Assembly: GCA_004193285.1 (NCBI GenBank)
Contig: SECP01000057.1
Location: forward strand, 1-56,578
From: Myxococcales bacterium
GTDB lineage: Bacteria; Myxococcota_A; Polyangia; Polyangiales; Polyangiaceae
DNA length: 56,578 nt
Reading direction: 5' to 3'
A model generated the notes under the pieces. That model was not told the origin of the DNA, did no database searches, and was given only the letters and a program-made list of their open reading frames with translations. A program made the translations under genes and the position numbers. Position 1 is the stretch's first letter. Each line of letters opens with the position of its first letter. Below are positions 50,265 to 56,578 of the stretch, in pieces.

Positions 50265-50282
50265 GGAGCGCCATGGCGCTCC
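50265..50282 (+). terminator. Hairpin directly after ackA
   Basis: An 18-base perfect palindrome GGAGCGCCATGGCGCTCC (7-bp stem, CATG loop) begins at the base after the ackA stop. No T-tract. Position suggests the end of the cbb3-phosphoketolase-acetate kinase transcript. Confidence 0.5.
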
Positions 50283-50335
50283 GCCCCGGTGAGGCCTAGA
50301 TGCGCGGCCCTACAGCCCAAGACCGACGGCGTCCC

Positions 50336-50400
50336 AGGTTGGACGTGCCATTGAACACGGTTTGGTCGCAAGTTCGACGCGCTCGGCTCAAGGTCGCGAG
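50336..50400 (+). pseudogene. Possible remnant of an ECF sigma factor gene (region 4 only)
   Basis: In the frame beginning at 50300 the translation includes LDVPLNTVWSQVRRARLKV, which looks like the end of a sigma factor region 4 helix-turn-helix and recognition helix (typical form: L-x-VPLNTVWSRVRRAR). The sequence before and after does not continue the protein and there is no full gene, so it may be a decayed remnant. It lies between the ackA terminator and the end of the second DUF1552 gene. Chance resemblance cannot be excluded. Confidence 0.35.
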
Positions 50401-50445
50401 CCGCCCGGCCCGTGACGCCCCGACCTTGCGGCGTGACGGAACCGC

Positions 50446-51885
50446 TCAGGCGATGATTTCGTTCACGAGTCCGCGCGCTTGGGAGGCGTCCCCGAAACCA
50501 TCGACGAAGCTGCCGTCGTCCTGACGCAGCCCGCCCGCGTTGAGCAAGGTATTGAGCATCCGATTCGTCTTGTAGCCCCCATTGGGCAGCTCCACGTACT
50601 GGCCGGTCTTGAGGTAGCCGCCCGCCGCGCCGGCGAGGATCCACGGGACGTTCACGAAAGAGTGGCTGCCATTGGCGACCTGGTTGGTCCACACCGCGAC
50701 CCCCGCGTCCAAGAGCTTGCCAGTCGGGGTGTCGACGGCCAGCAGCCGCTCGACGAAGGACTTGAAGTAGCGCATGTGCAGGAAGTCCACCTGGCTACAG
50801 AGGGACATGCCGTTCACGACCGCACGGTGAGAGGCGGTGTGATACACGAAGGTGCTGCCGCCCAGCGTGAATTGATGGTCGTCCTCACGATCGCCAATCT
50901 TGAGCACCGCCACCCGCGTGTACCCGGAGGCCACCGCGAAAGCCATGAGCTGTAGGTGCAGGTCGATGGCTTTTTCGTGGTTCTTCATGTCGCGTGGTGC
51001 GGAGTCGATACCCTGCATCGCGCTGATGGTTTCCGCGGCCAGCTTGGCGGTCGTGGCGGTGCCGCTCATGGCCAGCTCGAGATCGCGAATCGAGCTCAAA
51101 TGTTGGTCAAGGCGCTCGCGGTCCGATTTGCTGAGGTCGGTGCGCGACAGCAGACCTCGCAGCTCGGCCCGCAGTACGTCGTTGACGCTGCGGCTGCGCA
51201 GCGCGGCGAGCCGTTGCTCTTCGGTCGGGCCATTGGGCTGCGCTTCCCCGGTGCCGACGGCTTCGATCACGCGCAGGTACGCCTGATAGGGCGAGTCCAC
51301 GTACGGGCGCGGCTGCGACGGACCGACGTAGGAGATGTAACCGGGGATGTCGAAGCCGGTGCCGCCCGCCGAGTACTTGCCGGCGTGGAGGACGAGCGGC
51401 TCCCGCCCGGGCTCGTTCAGCTTGCGCGCGAGCAGCGAGTCGATGGACTCCCCGAGGGCCAGGACGCGGTTGCTGTCCCCGGTGAGCTTGGCCGCGGTCA
51501 GGACCTGTGCGTCGCCGGAGGCGTGCATGCAGCCGGTCGCTGCGAAGCTATGCCCGAGCCCCTTTACGATGCTCAAGCGGTCGGCGAGGCTGGCAAGCTC
51601 GCCAGTCGCTCGCGACGCCTTGTCCGCCTCGAGGGCGGCGGCGGTGAGCGAACCGGGTTTGGATGGCCAAAAACGCTCCGGGTCGGTGCTGCCGTCGATG
51701 GCCTTGCCTTGTTGAACGACGCCGTTGGCCTGCACGACGAGCAGGACGAAGGGCGGCTGCGCCGCGGCCTGAGCGCTCGCGCGGCGCGGCATGAACGCGT
51801 CCAGCATTGGCAAGCCGAGGGTGACGCCACAAGCGGCGCGCAGAAAGCGGCGGCGGGGAAGCGAAGGTGCGCGGTATTGGGCCAT
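50446..51885 (-). CDS. DUF1552 family exported protein (second copy)
   Basis: 479 residues. Twin-arginine-like signal (SLPRRRFLRAACGVTLGLPMLDAF..RRASAQ). The body has the DUF1552 features seen in the first copy, in diverged form: LSIVKGLGHSFAATGCMHASGDAQVLTAAK, a helical middle (LSKSDRERLDQHLSSIRDLELAM) and the end block GVAVWTNQVANGSHSFVNVPWILAGAAGGYLKTGQY. It begins 3 bases after the stop of the upstream DUF1592-type gene, so the two form an operon in the same order as the first pair. Function not established. Confidence 0.85.
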   Translation of the reverse strand: MAQYRAPSLPRRRFLRAACGVTLGLPMLDAFMPRRASAQAAAQPPFVLLVVQANGVVQQGKAIDGSTDPERFWPSKPGSLTAAALEADKASRATGELASLADRLSIVKGLGHSFAATGCMHASGDAQVLTAAKLTGDSNRVLALGESIDSLLARKLNEPGREPLVLHAGKYSAGGTGFDIPGYISYVGPSQPRPYVDSPYQAYLRVIEAVGTGEAQPNGPTEEQRLAALRSRSVNDVLRAELRGLLSRTDLSKSDRERLDQHLSSIRDLELAMSGTATTAKLAAETISAMQGIDSAPRDMKNHEKAIDLHLQLMAFAVASGYTRVAVLKIGDREDDHQFTLGGSTFVYHTASHRAVVNGMSLCSQVDFLHMRYFKSFVERLLAVDTPTGKLLDAGVAVWTNQVANGSHSFVNVPWILAGAAGGYLKTGQYVELPNGGYKTNRMLNTLLNAGGLRQDDGSFVDGFGDASQARGLVNEIIA

Positions 51886-51888
51886 GGC

Positions 51889-53574
51889 TCAGGGCAATCG
51901 GTTCAGGTAACCGTCAGTGGTGACGAGCGCCTCCACGAGGGAGGGCAGGGGCAGCGCGCCGTCCAAAGACGCGCGCGTCAGTTGCTCGATCAGTGGCTGC
52001 TCCTCGCTAGCGGGTGGATGCCCGTTGAGGTAGCTCATCCAACCTTGAATGTAGCAAGAGTGCGCTTGAGGGCTTTTGGCGAGCAGCGCCGAGAATTCGA
52101 TGGCTCCATCAAAGCTCTGCGGGCCTTCTTTGAAGTCGTAGGTCGCGGCCGCGTTGATGGGCTTGCCGCGGTCCTCCGTTCGGTAGCGGCCAATCGCGTC
52201 GTAGTGCTCGAAGGCAAAGCCGGGCGGATTGATGACGGTGCTGTGGCAGCCAGCTCCGCACGTACCGGGACCCGTCGTTGCCTCCACCCGCTCGCGGTTG
52301 GTCATGGTGGGGTCGAGCGGAACGAGCGTCGTGGCCTTGGGGTCCGGCGGAGGCAGGGGCCGACACAAGACCCGTTGGTTGACGAAGACCCCGCGGTGAA
52401 TGGTGTCCGGATCGTCCACGACCGCGTACGAGCTGAGGAAACCGGGCAGGGTGAGGAGGCCGGAGCGACGCGTGGGGTCCAGCTCCACGCGCACGGGAGT
52501 GGCTCCGTACTGCTTTGGTAGGCCATAAAGCGGCGCCAGATCGTCATTGAGGAAGCTCACCGGGGTCGTGAAGATGCCGGCGATGCCTGCCTTTTGGTCG
52601 AACAAGTAGCCGAGAAAGCTCAGCACCTCTGCGCGCATCGCGGCTGGGGTGCGCACCGTGAAGTCGGGGAAGGTCGCGGAGCGAACGATGCCGTCGTAAG
52701 CGCCCAATCGGTACAGCTGAAAGTGCAGGTGATCGCGCGCGAGCGCACCTGCCGGGCTCGCCATGAGGCGCTGGGCCTGAGAGAGCACGGTGCCTGCAGT
52801 GCGTAGTTTTCCCTCGGCCGCCGCCGTCAGCAGCTCCTGGTCGGGGGGACTGGCGGTGAGCGAGAGCGCGAGCTTCGCCGCGACCTCATAGTCCGAGAGC
52901 GGAACTCGTCCCTGCGGATCGGCCTGCGTGGTCAGCTCCGTGCGATACAGAAAGTGCGGCGACTGCAAGATCGTCGCGATCAGCAGCCGGGCCCCGGCAA
53001 TGTAAGCATCCTCTCCGGGATACAGCGTGGGCGCCTGCGCCACCAGCTCCGCGTAGCTCGCCACTTCTGCTTCACTGAGCGGCCGTCGGTAGGCGCGAAG
53101 GCCCAGGTCCGCGATCAGTGCTTTGGCGCGCGCAGTGGGCTCGGTAGGAGCAGCGGTAGGCTCGATGCGGGCGAGCGCGCTGGGGTCCATCGTGACGAGG
53201 TCGGCCAGCGCCCGGGCGGCCTTCTCGTAGTCAGCGCGGAGCTGCGGACCCACGCGGAGCGCCTCCGCCTCGTTGTCGAGGCCGACGAGAGCGTCGCCGG
53301 TCACGATGTCGGTGATCGCCGAGATGTCGGAGAGCCGGAGCACTTCACGCACGGAGCGCTCCCACTGCAGGCGGCTCAAGCGCGCCACGCGGGGAGTCGC
53401 CACCAGCGCCGCCACTTGCGGTCCGCCCCCGGCGCTCGTGGTTCCCCCGCTCGCAGACCCACCTTGGGGCGAGCTGCCACCGGTGGCGGGGACACCATCC
53501 AAAGGAGCGTCCACCGTGGTGGTGCAGCCGCCGAGCGCGCCGCAGGCCAGGAGGGTCCTCAGGAGTGTTTGCAC
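51889..53574 (-). CDS. DUF1592/DUF1588-type cytochrome-like lipoprotein (second copy)
   Basis: 561 residues from a GTG at 53574, which has GGAG eight bases upstream; a GTG at 53583 is an alternative. Lipobox LGGC, short Gly/Ser linker, then the domain series of the first copy: ARLSRLQWERSVREVLRL, KALIADLGLRAYRRPLSEAEV, FLYRTELTTQADPQGRVPLSDYEVAAKLALSLTASPPDQELL, DUF1588 with TCGAGCHSTVINPPGFAFEHYD, and the last block CYIQGWMSYLNGHP. The would-be haem site is C-x3-CH instead of CXXCH. Paired with the DUF1552 gene downstream. Confidence 0.85.
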   Translation of the reverse strand: MQTLLRTLLACGALGGCTTTVDAPLDGVPATGGSSPQGGSASGGTTSAGGGPQVAALVATPRVARLSRLQWERSVREVLRLSDISAITDIVTGDALVGLDNEAEALRVGPQLRADYEKAARALADLVTMDPSALARIEPTAAPTEPTARAKALIADLGLRAYRRPLSEAEVASYAELVAQAPTLYPGEDAYIAGARLLIATILQSPHFLYRTELTTQADPQGRVPLSDYEVAAKLALSLTASPPDQELLTAAAEGKLRTAGTVLSQAQRLMASPAGALARDHLHFQLYRLGAYDGIVRSATFPDFTVRTPAAMRAEVLSFLGYLFDQKAGIAGIFTTPVSFLNDDLAPLYGLPKQYGATPVRVELDPTRRSGLLTLPGFLSSYAVVDDPDTIHRGVFVNQRVLCRPLPPPDPKATTLVPLDPTMTNRERVEATTGPGTCGAGCHSTVINPPGFAFEHYDAIGRYRTEDRGKPINAAATYDFKEGPQSFDGAIEFSALLAKSPQAHSCYIQGWMSYLNGHPPASEEQPLIEQLTRASLDGALPLPSLVEALVTTDGYLNRLP

Positions 53575-53612
53575 GGTTACCACTCCGAATTGAAGGGCTC
53601 AAGGAGCGGACT

Positions 53613-53686
53613 GACTTGCAGAAAATCATCCTCCGCGCGCCTTGCGGGTCCCTGGGGGGGCGTTCAGAGTTTTTTTTCTGCAAGTC
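53613..53686. promoter_or_regulatory. 13-bp inverted repeat between divergent genes
   Basis: GACTTGCAGAAAA (53613-53625) and its exact complement TTTTCTGCAAGTC (53674-53686) flank a 48-base GC-rich spacer in the interval between the DUF1592-type gene (leftward) and the GH43-like gene (rightward). The repeats could be two operator copies facing opposite promoters, or one long stem. The T-run next to the second copy is unusual in this GC-rich DNA. Confidence 0.5.
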
Positions 53687-53716
53687 GGCCGCGCAGCGCG
53701 TCCCTTTCGCCCTCGA

Positions 53717-55102
53717 ATGCGGAGCTATCAACTCGCCGTTTTGCTCGTCATCGCGGCGGCGTTCGCGGCTCCCGTCGCGGAGGCGGCGACCTCCGGAGAC
53801 AACGGCTCGCATGACCCGTCTCGGATGATTCAGTCCGAAGGAAAGCTGTATATTTACTCCACCGGCGGGGGGGCCAAGGTGTCCACGAACGGGCTTGTGT
53901 GGGACGACGTCGCGAGCCCTCCCTGGAACCGTTCGCTACCGAACAATCAGGGCATTTGGGCGCCTGACGGCATTCGCGTCGGCAGCAAATATTTTTTGTT
54001 CGGCTCGATGTGGAACGACTCGAAGGCGAGCCGCATCGTGCTCCTTTCGACGCCTTCGCTCGACCCCGCTAAGGCGAAGTGGACGGACGGCGGCACGGTC
54101 GTGGAGGGGCCGGCGGGCGTGAAGCACAGCGTGATCGACGCGGCGCCGGTGCTGGACGACGACGGCAAGCTCTACATCGTCTGGGGCGGCGGCTACCCGT
54201 TTCCGAACGAGGCGGACTCCATCTACCTCACGCGCTTGAGCCCCGAAACCGGGCTACCCATCGCCGACGAGCCTGACTACGATCCGCCCGCTTCCCCAGG
54301 CTCCGCGCTGAAACAGGGCCACAAAGAGGGCCCGTACATTTACCAGCACGAGAGCGCCTACTTCCTGTTCTACCAAACGGGCGGCTGCTGCAGCGGTGCG
54401 TCCAGCACCTACACGATCCACGTCGCTCGAGCGACGGATATACGCGGCCCTTACACGGGCGACCGCACCTTCTACGCGAGCAAGGGCAGCATTCACGGCC
54501 CCGGGCACGTGGGCATCTACGATGCGTGCGGTTACAGCCGCTTTACTTACCATTACTACCCGGATCAGGGCGGCTCCGTCATCGGCTTGAACGAGCTTTC
54601 ATGGGGGAACGACGGCTGGCCCGTCCTCGGACCCGAATCCACCACGCCCATCGTCCCGTGCGCCGCTGGAGATGGCCCGAGCGGAGCCGCCGGAAGCGGC
54701 ACGATCGGCGGTAGCGGTAGCGGTGGCGGTGGCGGTGGCGGTGGCACCATGAGCGCGGGCGGTATAGGCGGCACGCCTACAACCGGCGGCGTTGCGGGCG
54801 CCGGAGGAACGACCGCGAGCGGCGCCGGCAGTGGCGGTGGCGGGCAGCCGACGACGGGCGGCGCTGCAGAGCCGCAAACTGGCGGCGCATCGAGCGGCAT
54901 GCCGAGCGCCGGCAGCGGCGCGCTGTCGGCAGGTGGAGGTGACGTGGGCTCGACCCCGACCGAGTCGAACGGCTCGTGCTCGTTCGCACCCGCAGTGTCT
55001 CGCTCCGAGTCAGCTGGAAGTGCACTCGCCGCGTTCGCGGCGCTGGCGACGATCCTGCTTTCGCGGCGGCGGAGGGGCGCGACGCAGCGCCACCTTGTCT
55101 GA
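53717..55102 (+). CDS. Secreted GH43-like glycosidase with MYXO-CTERM-like anchor
   Basis: 461 residues. Sec signal (MRSYQLAVLLVIAAAFAAPVAEA). The catalytic-looking domain (about 28-310) is a five-bladed-propeller type with GH43 landmarks: GSHDPSRMIQSEGKLYIYSTG (catalytic-base Asp), NQGIWAPDGIRVGSKYFLFGS, HSVIDAAPVLDDDGKLYIVWGG (pKa-modulating Asp) and KEGPYIYQHESAYFLFYQTGGCC (acid Glu). It resembles endo-arabinanases. A Gly/Ser/Thr linker (about 325-425) leads to a C-terminal tripartite signal: Cys (GSCSF), hydrophobic helix, RRRRG, like MYXO-CTERM surface-sorting tags. The start is the ATG just before the signal peptide. Confidence 0.8.
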   Translation: MRSYQLAVLLVIAAAFAAPVAEAATSGDNGSHDPSRMIQSEGKLYIYSTGGGAKVSTNGLVWDDVASPPWNRSLPNNQGIWAPDGIRVGSKYFLFGSMWNDSKASRIVLLSTPSLDPAKAKWTDGGTVVEGPAGVKHSVIDAAPVLDDDGKLYIVWGGGYPFPNEADSIYLTRLSPETGLPIADEPDYDPPASPGSALKQGHKEGPYIYQHESAYFLFYQTGGCCSGASSTYTIHVARATDIRGPYTGDRTFYASKGSIHGPGHVGIYDACGYSRFTYHYYPDQGGSVIGLNELSWGNDGWPVLGPESTTPIVPCAAGDGPSGAAGSGTIGGSGSGGGGGGGGTMSAGGIGGTPTTGGVAGAGGTTASGAGSGGGGQPTTGGAAEPQTGGASSGMPSAGSGALSAGGGDVGSTPTESNGSCSFAPAVSRSESAGSALAAFAALATILLSRRRRGATQRHLV

Positions 55103-55173
55103 AAATCAACCGAGGAGGCGAAACTACACCTGACAGAATCGCATTCTGGCCGCACAGATGTGAGGCTGTGAAG

Positions 55174-56154
55174 ATGCGCTACTCTGCCCTGCTCGGACTC
55201 GCGTCGCTGGCGACGCTCGTCGCCTGCGGCTCTGCCGCGCCCGAGGTAGTCGCCCGCGAGCAGCGGCCGACCGAGGTAGAGGTCTCCGTTCCCACGTCCC
55301 GCCAACGTCAACGTCCTCGAGTCGTCGAAGGCCAGCTCCTCACCGACCGTGACACTCCGCTGCGCGGAGTACTGCTTCCGGTAGATGTAGGCTGGTACCT
55401 GGCAGATTTCGAGCTCATGACCGAGCTCTCGGAGTCGACCGGCATCAACGCCGTGCACGTGTACCTGGAAAACTACTCTCACGCTCCGGGGGCCATGCAA
55501 GAAGCGGCGGATGCCTTGGTGGCCCTGACCGCGGAGGCCGGTCTCTACCTCGTACTCGGCATCGGCGGCGGATCGCGCAATGGCTCGTTCACTATCGAAA
55601 AGGTGCGCGAGTTCTGGACCAGATACGGGGCTCGCTACGGGGCCCGGACGCACGTGCTGTTCGAGATCCAAAACAACCCGGAGTTGAACTGCGACGTGCC
55701 GTTCGAGCCGGAAACGCTCGCGCTCGAGCGTGAAGCGTACGAGCTGATTCGCGGGGTCGCGCCCGACAGCCACATCTTACTTTTCAGCGCGAGCTCGGTT
55801 CCCACCGCGCCCGTCGTCGAGCAAGGCTTGTCTGCACTCTCGGACTCGGTAGACTTCACGAATACGTCCTTTGCGATGCACACGGATGAGGTGTGCACTC
55901 CTCCGGCGCGCTACGACGAGGTGCTGAGCGCGCTCGCGCCCTTCCAGGTGCCGATGCTCATTTCCCAGCTGCCGGACACCGGGTGGGAGCCGGTGATGAG
56001 GCAGGCAGAAGCGCTTGGCATCGGGTGGCTTCACCACCAGTGGCTCTCGGAGGACCAGGACCTATCGACTTTTCGCAGCGCGCTCGGGTCCGCGAAAATC
56101 AGCTGGTGTCCGGATCAGGGCACCTACCCCGAGCCGGCAGAAAGCTGCCGCTGA
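55174..56154 (+). CDS. GH5-like (cellulase-type) lipoprotein
   Basis: 326 residues. Lipobox LVAC (Cys18). The folded part looks like a TIM-barrel glycosidase of clan A: GVLLPVDVGWYLADFELMTELSESTGINAVHVYLEN, GLYLVLGIGGG, FWTRYGARYGARTHVLFEIQNNPELN (the N-x-P-E region in place of NEP, candidate acid/base Glu), SHILLFSASSV, FTNTSFAMHTDEVCTPP, and MLISQLPDTGWE. The second catalytic Glu is not obvious, so activity is uncertain; it might be a non-catalytic relative. An ATG 6 bases after an in-frame GTG was taken as start. The stop is followed immediately by the next gene. Confidence 0.65.
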   Translation: MRYSALLGLASLATLVACGSAAPEVVAREQRPTEVEVSVPTSRQRQRPRVVEGQLLTDRDTPLRGVLLPVDVGWYLADFELMTELSESTGINAVHVYLENYSHAPGAMQEAADALVALTAEAGLYLVLGIGGGSRNGSFTIEKVREFWTRYGARYGARTHVLFEIQNNPELNCDVPFEPETLALEREAYELIRGVAPDSHILLFSASSVPTAPVVEQGLSALSDSVDFTNTSFAMHTDEVCTPPARYDEVLSALAPFQVPMLISQLPDTGWEPVMRQAEALGIGWLHHQWLSEDQDLSTFRSALGSAKISWCPDQGTYPEPAESCR

Positions 56155-56578
56155 ATGGGCAGCTTCGCTCGGTGCGCAGGCATAGCGGTCGCTCTGCAGC
56201 TGGCAGCTACGTCGGCGCACGCGCAGAACAACGAGCCGGTACGGCTCGTGTGGTCGAGCGACGCCGCGGCCACGCAGGCGTGTGCCAGCGCGGACGCGGT
56301 TCGGGCGGACGTGAGCTCCCGTTTGGGCCGGTCGCCCTTCACGGAGACCAATCCCCGCGCGTCCTCGCTGGAGGTCGCGGTGTCGCGCTCACGTAGCGCG
56401 TGGACCGCGCAGCTCGTTCTGCGCGCTGGGGACGGCGCGCTGCGCGGCAGCCGTCGCGTCGAGAGCCGAGCTGCAGATTGTCGTTCGCTCGCTTCAGCCA
56501 CCGCGCTCGCGATCGCGCTCATGATCGATCCGGAGCTGCTGCTTCGCGAGCCCCCCACCGAGCCTCCCCCGGCGGAGG
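56155..56578 (+). CDS. Secreted protein, partial at right edge
   Basis: Open to the end of the window (141 residues visible, no stop). It starts with ATG at 56155, directly next to the stop of the GH5-like gene, so the two are probably co-transcribed. Sec signal MGSFARCAGIAVALQLAATSAHA-Q. The start of the mature part (PVRLVWSSDAAATQACASADAVRADVSSRLGRSPF) resembles a family of myxobacterial exported proteins that begin with a W-x-x-P-x-x-C-P-type domain and a V-x-x-LG motif. It later becomes Pro/Glu-rich. Function unknown. Confidence 0.7.
   Translation, partial: MGSFARCAGIAVALQLAATSAHAQNNEPVRLVWSSDAAATQACASADAVRADVSSRLGRSPFTETNPRASSLEVAVSRSRSAWTAQLVLRAGDGALRGSRRVESRAADCRSLASATALAIALMIDPELLLREPPTEPPPAE

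Noticed and set aside
50956..52521. 521-residue frame opposite the second DUF1552/DUF1592 genes
   Set aside because: It spans two well-supported minus-strand genes and shows no domain.
1..56578. tRNA, rRNA, CRISPR, insertion sequence or prophage signals
   Set aside because: Looked for T-loop-like motifs, regularly spaced repeats, transposase motifs and terminal repeats by eye and found none convincing.

Overview
The window looks like chromosomal DNA of a myxobacterium, most likely of the Polyangiales/Sorangiineae type. The GC content is very high and almost every base is coding. There are many secreted lipoproteins whose lipobox cysteine is followed by Gly/Ser/Ala-rich linkers, two DUF1552/DUF1592 gene pairs, a MYXO-CTERM-like sorting tail, and a cbb3 oxidase with CcoN and CcoO fused. 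I found no tRNA, rRNA, CRISPR array or insertion sequence.

Left part (1-29.8 kb): mostly single genes of envelope, secretion and housekeeping type. They include a GNAT acetyltransferase, an MCE/MlaD protein, a cysteine-rich repeat lipoprotein, an aldo/keto reductase divergent from a LysR regulator, a propeller plus di-haem MauG-like lipoprotein, an AlkB-type dioxygenase divergent from a long S41 protease, a fatty acid desaturase, a repeat-bearing glycosidase-like lipoprotein, PpnP, a lipoprotein resembling the fungal TOS1 family, a PhzE-like fused anthranilate/ADIC synthase, a two-gene small-protein cassette, a Uma2 nuclease, an RRM RNA-binding protein, the first DUF1552/DUF1592 pair and a disulfide-rich lipoprotein.

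Middle (29.3-50.3 kb): this is the most coherent and interesting part, a low-oxygen energy block. On the minus strand lie nrfHA (ammonia-forming nitrite reductase), then a tiny secreted Cys-Cys protein, an ECF-like sigma factor and a Cys/Met-rich membrane protein. Next, on the plus strand, come a small coiled-coil protein and a UspA-CBS fusion. A minus-strand signalling operon follows: a receiver-only protein with Glu in place of the phospho-acceptor Asp, a globin-coupled histidine kinase and an NtrC-family sigma54 activator. On the plus strand a long run of overlapping genes encodes ccoNO-Q-P-G-H, a DsbD_2/SafE-like membrane protein, ccoI, ccoS, phosphoketolase and acetate kinase. The ccoN/regulator intergenic region carries two divergent sigma54-type -24/-12 elements flanking near-palindromes of the form GCGCA-N5-TGCGC. 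The same palindrome occurs as an exact inverted pair upstream of the Usp gene, followed by a third sigma54-type element. My reading is a haem-globin-controlled, autoregulated sigma54 circuit that co-induces high-affinity respiration, nitrite ammonification, stress proteins and an ATP-yielding phosphoketolase-acetate shunt.

Right part (50.3-56.6 kb): a probable relic of an ECF sigma gene, the second DUF1552/DUF1592 pair, a GH43-like secreted protein with a MYXO-CTERM-like tail, a GH5-like lipoprotein, and a secreted protein that runs off the right edge.

Functions are assigned from motifs and remembered family features only. No database search was run.
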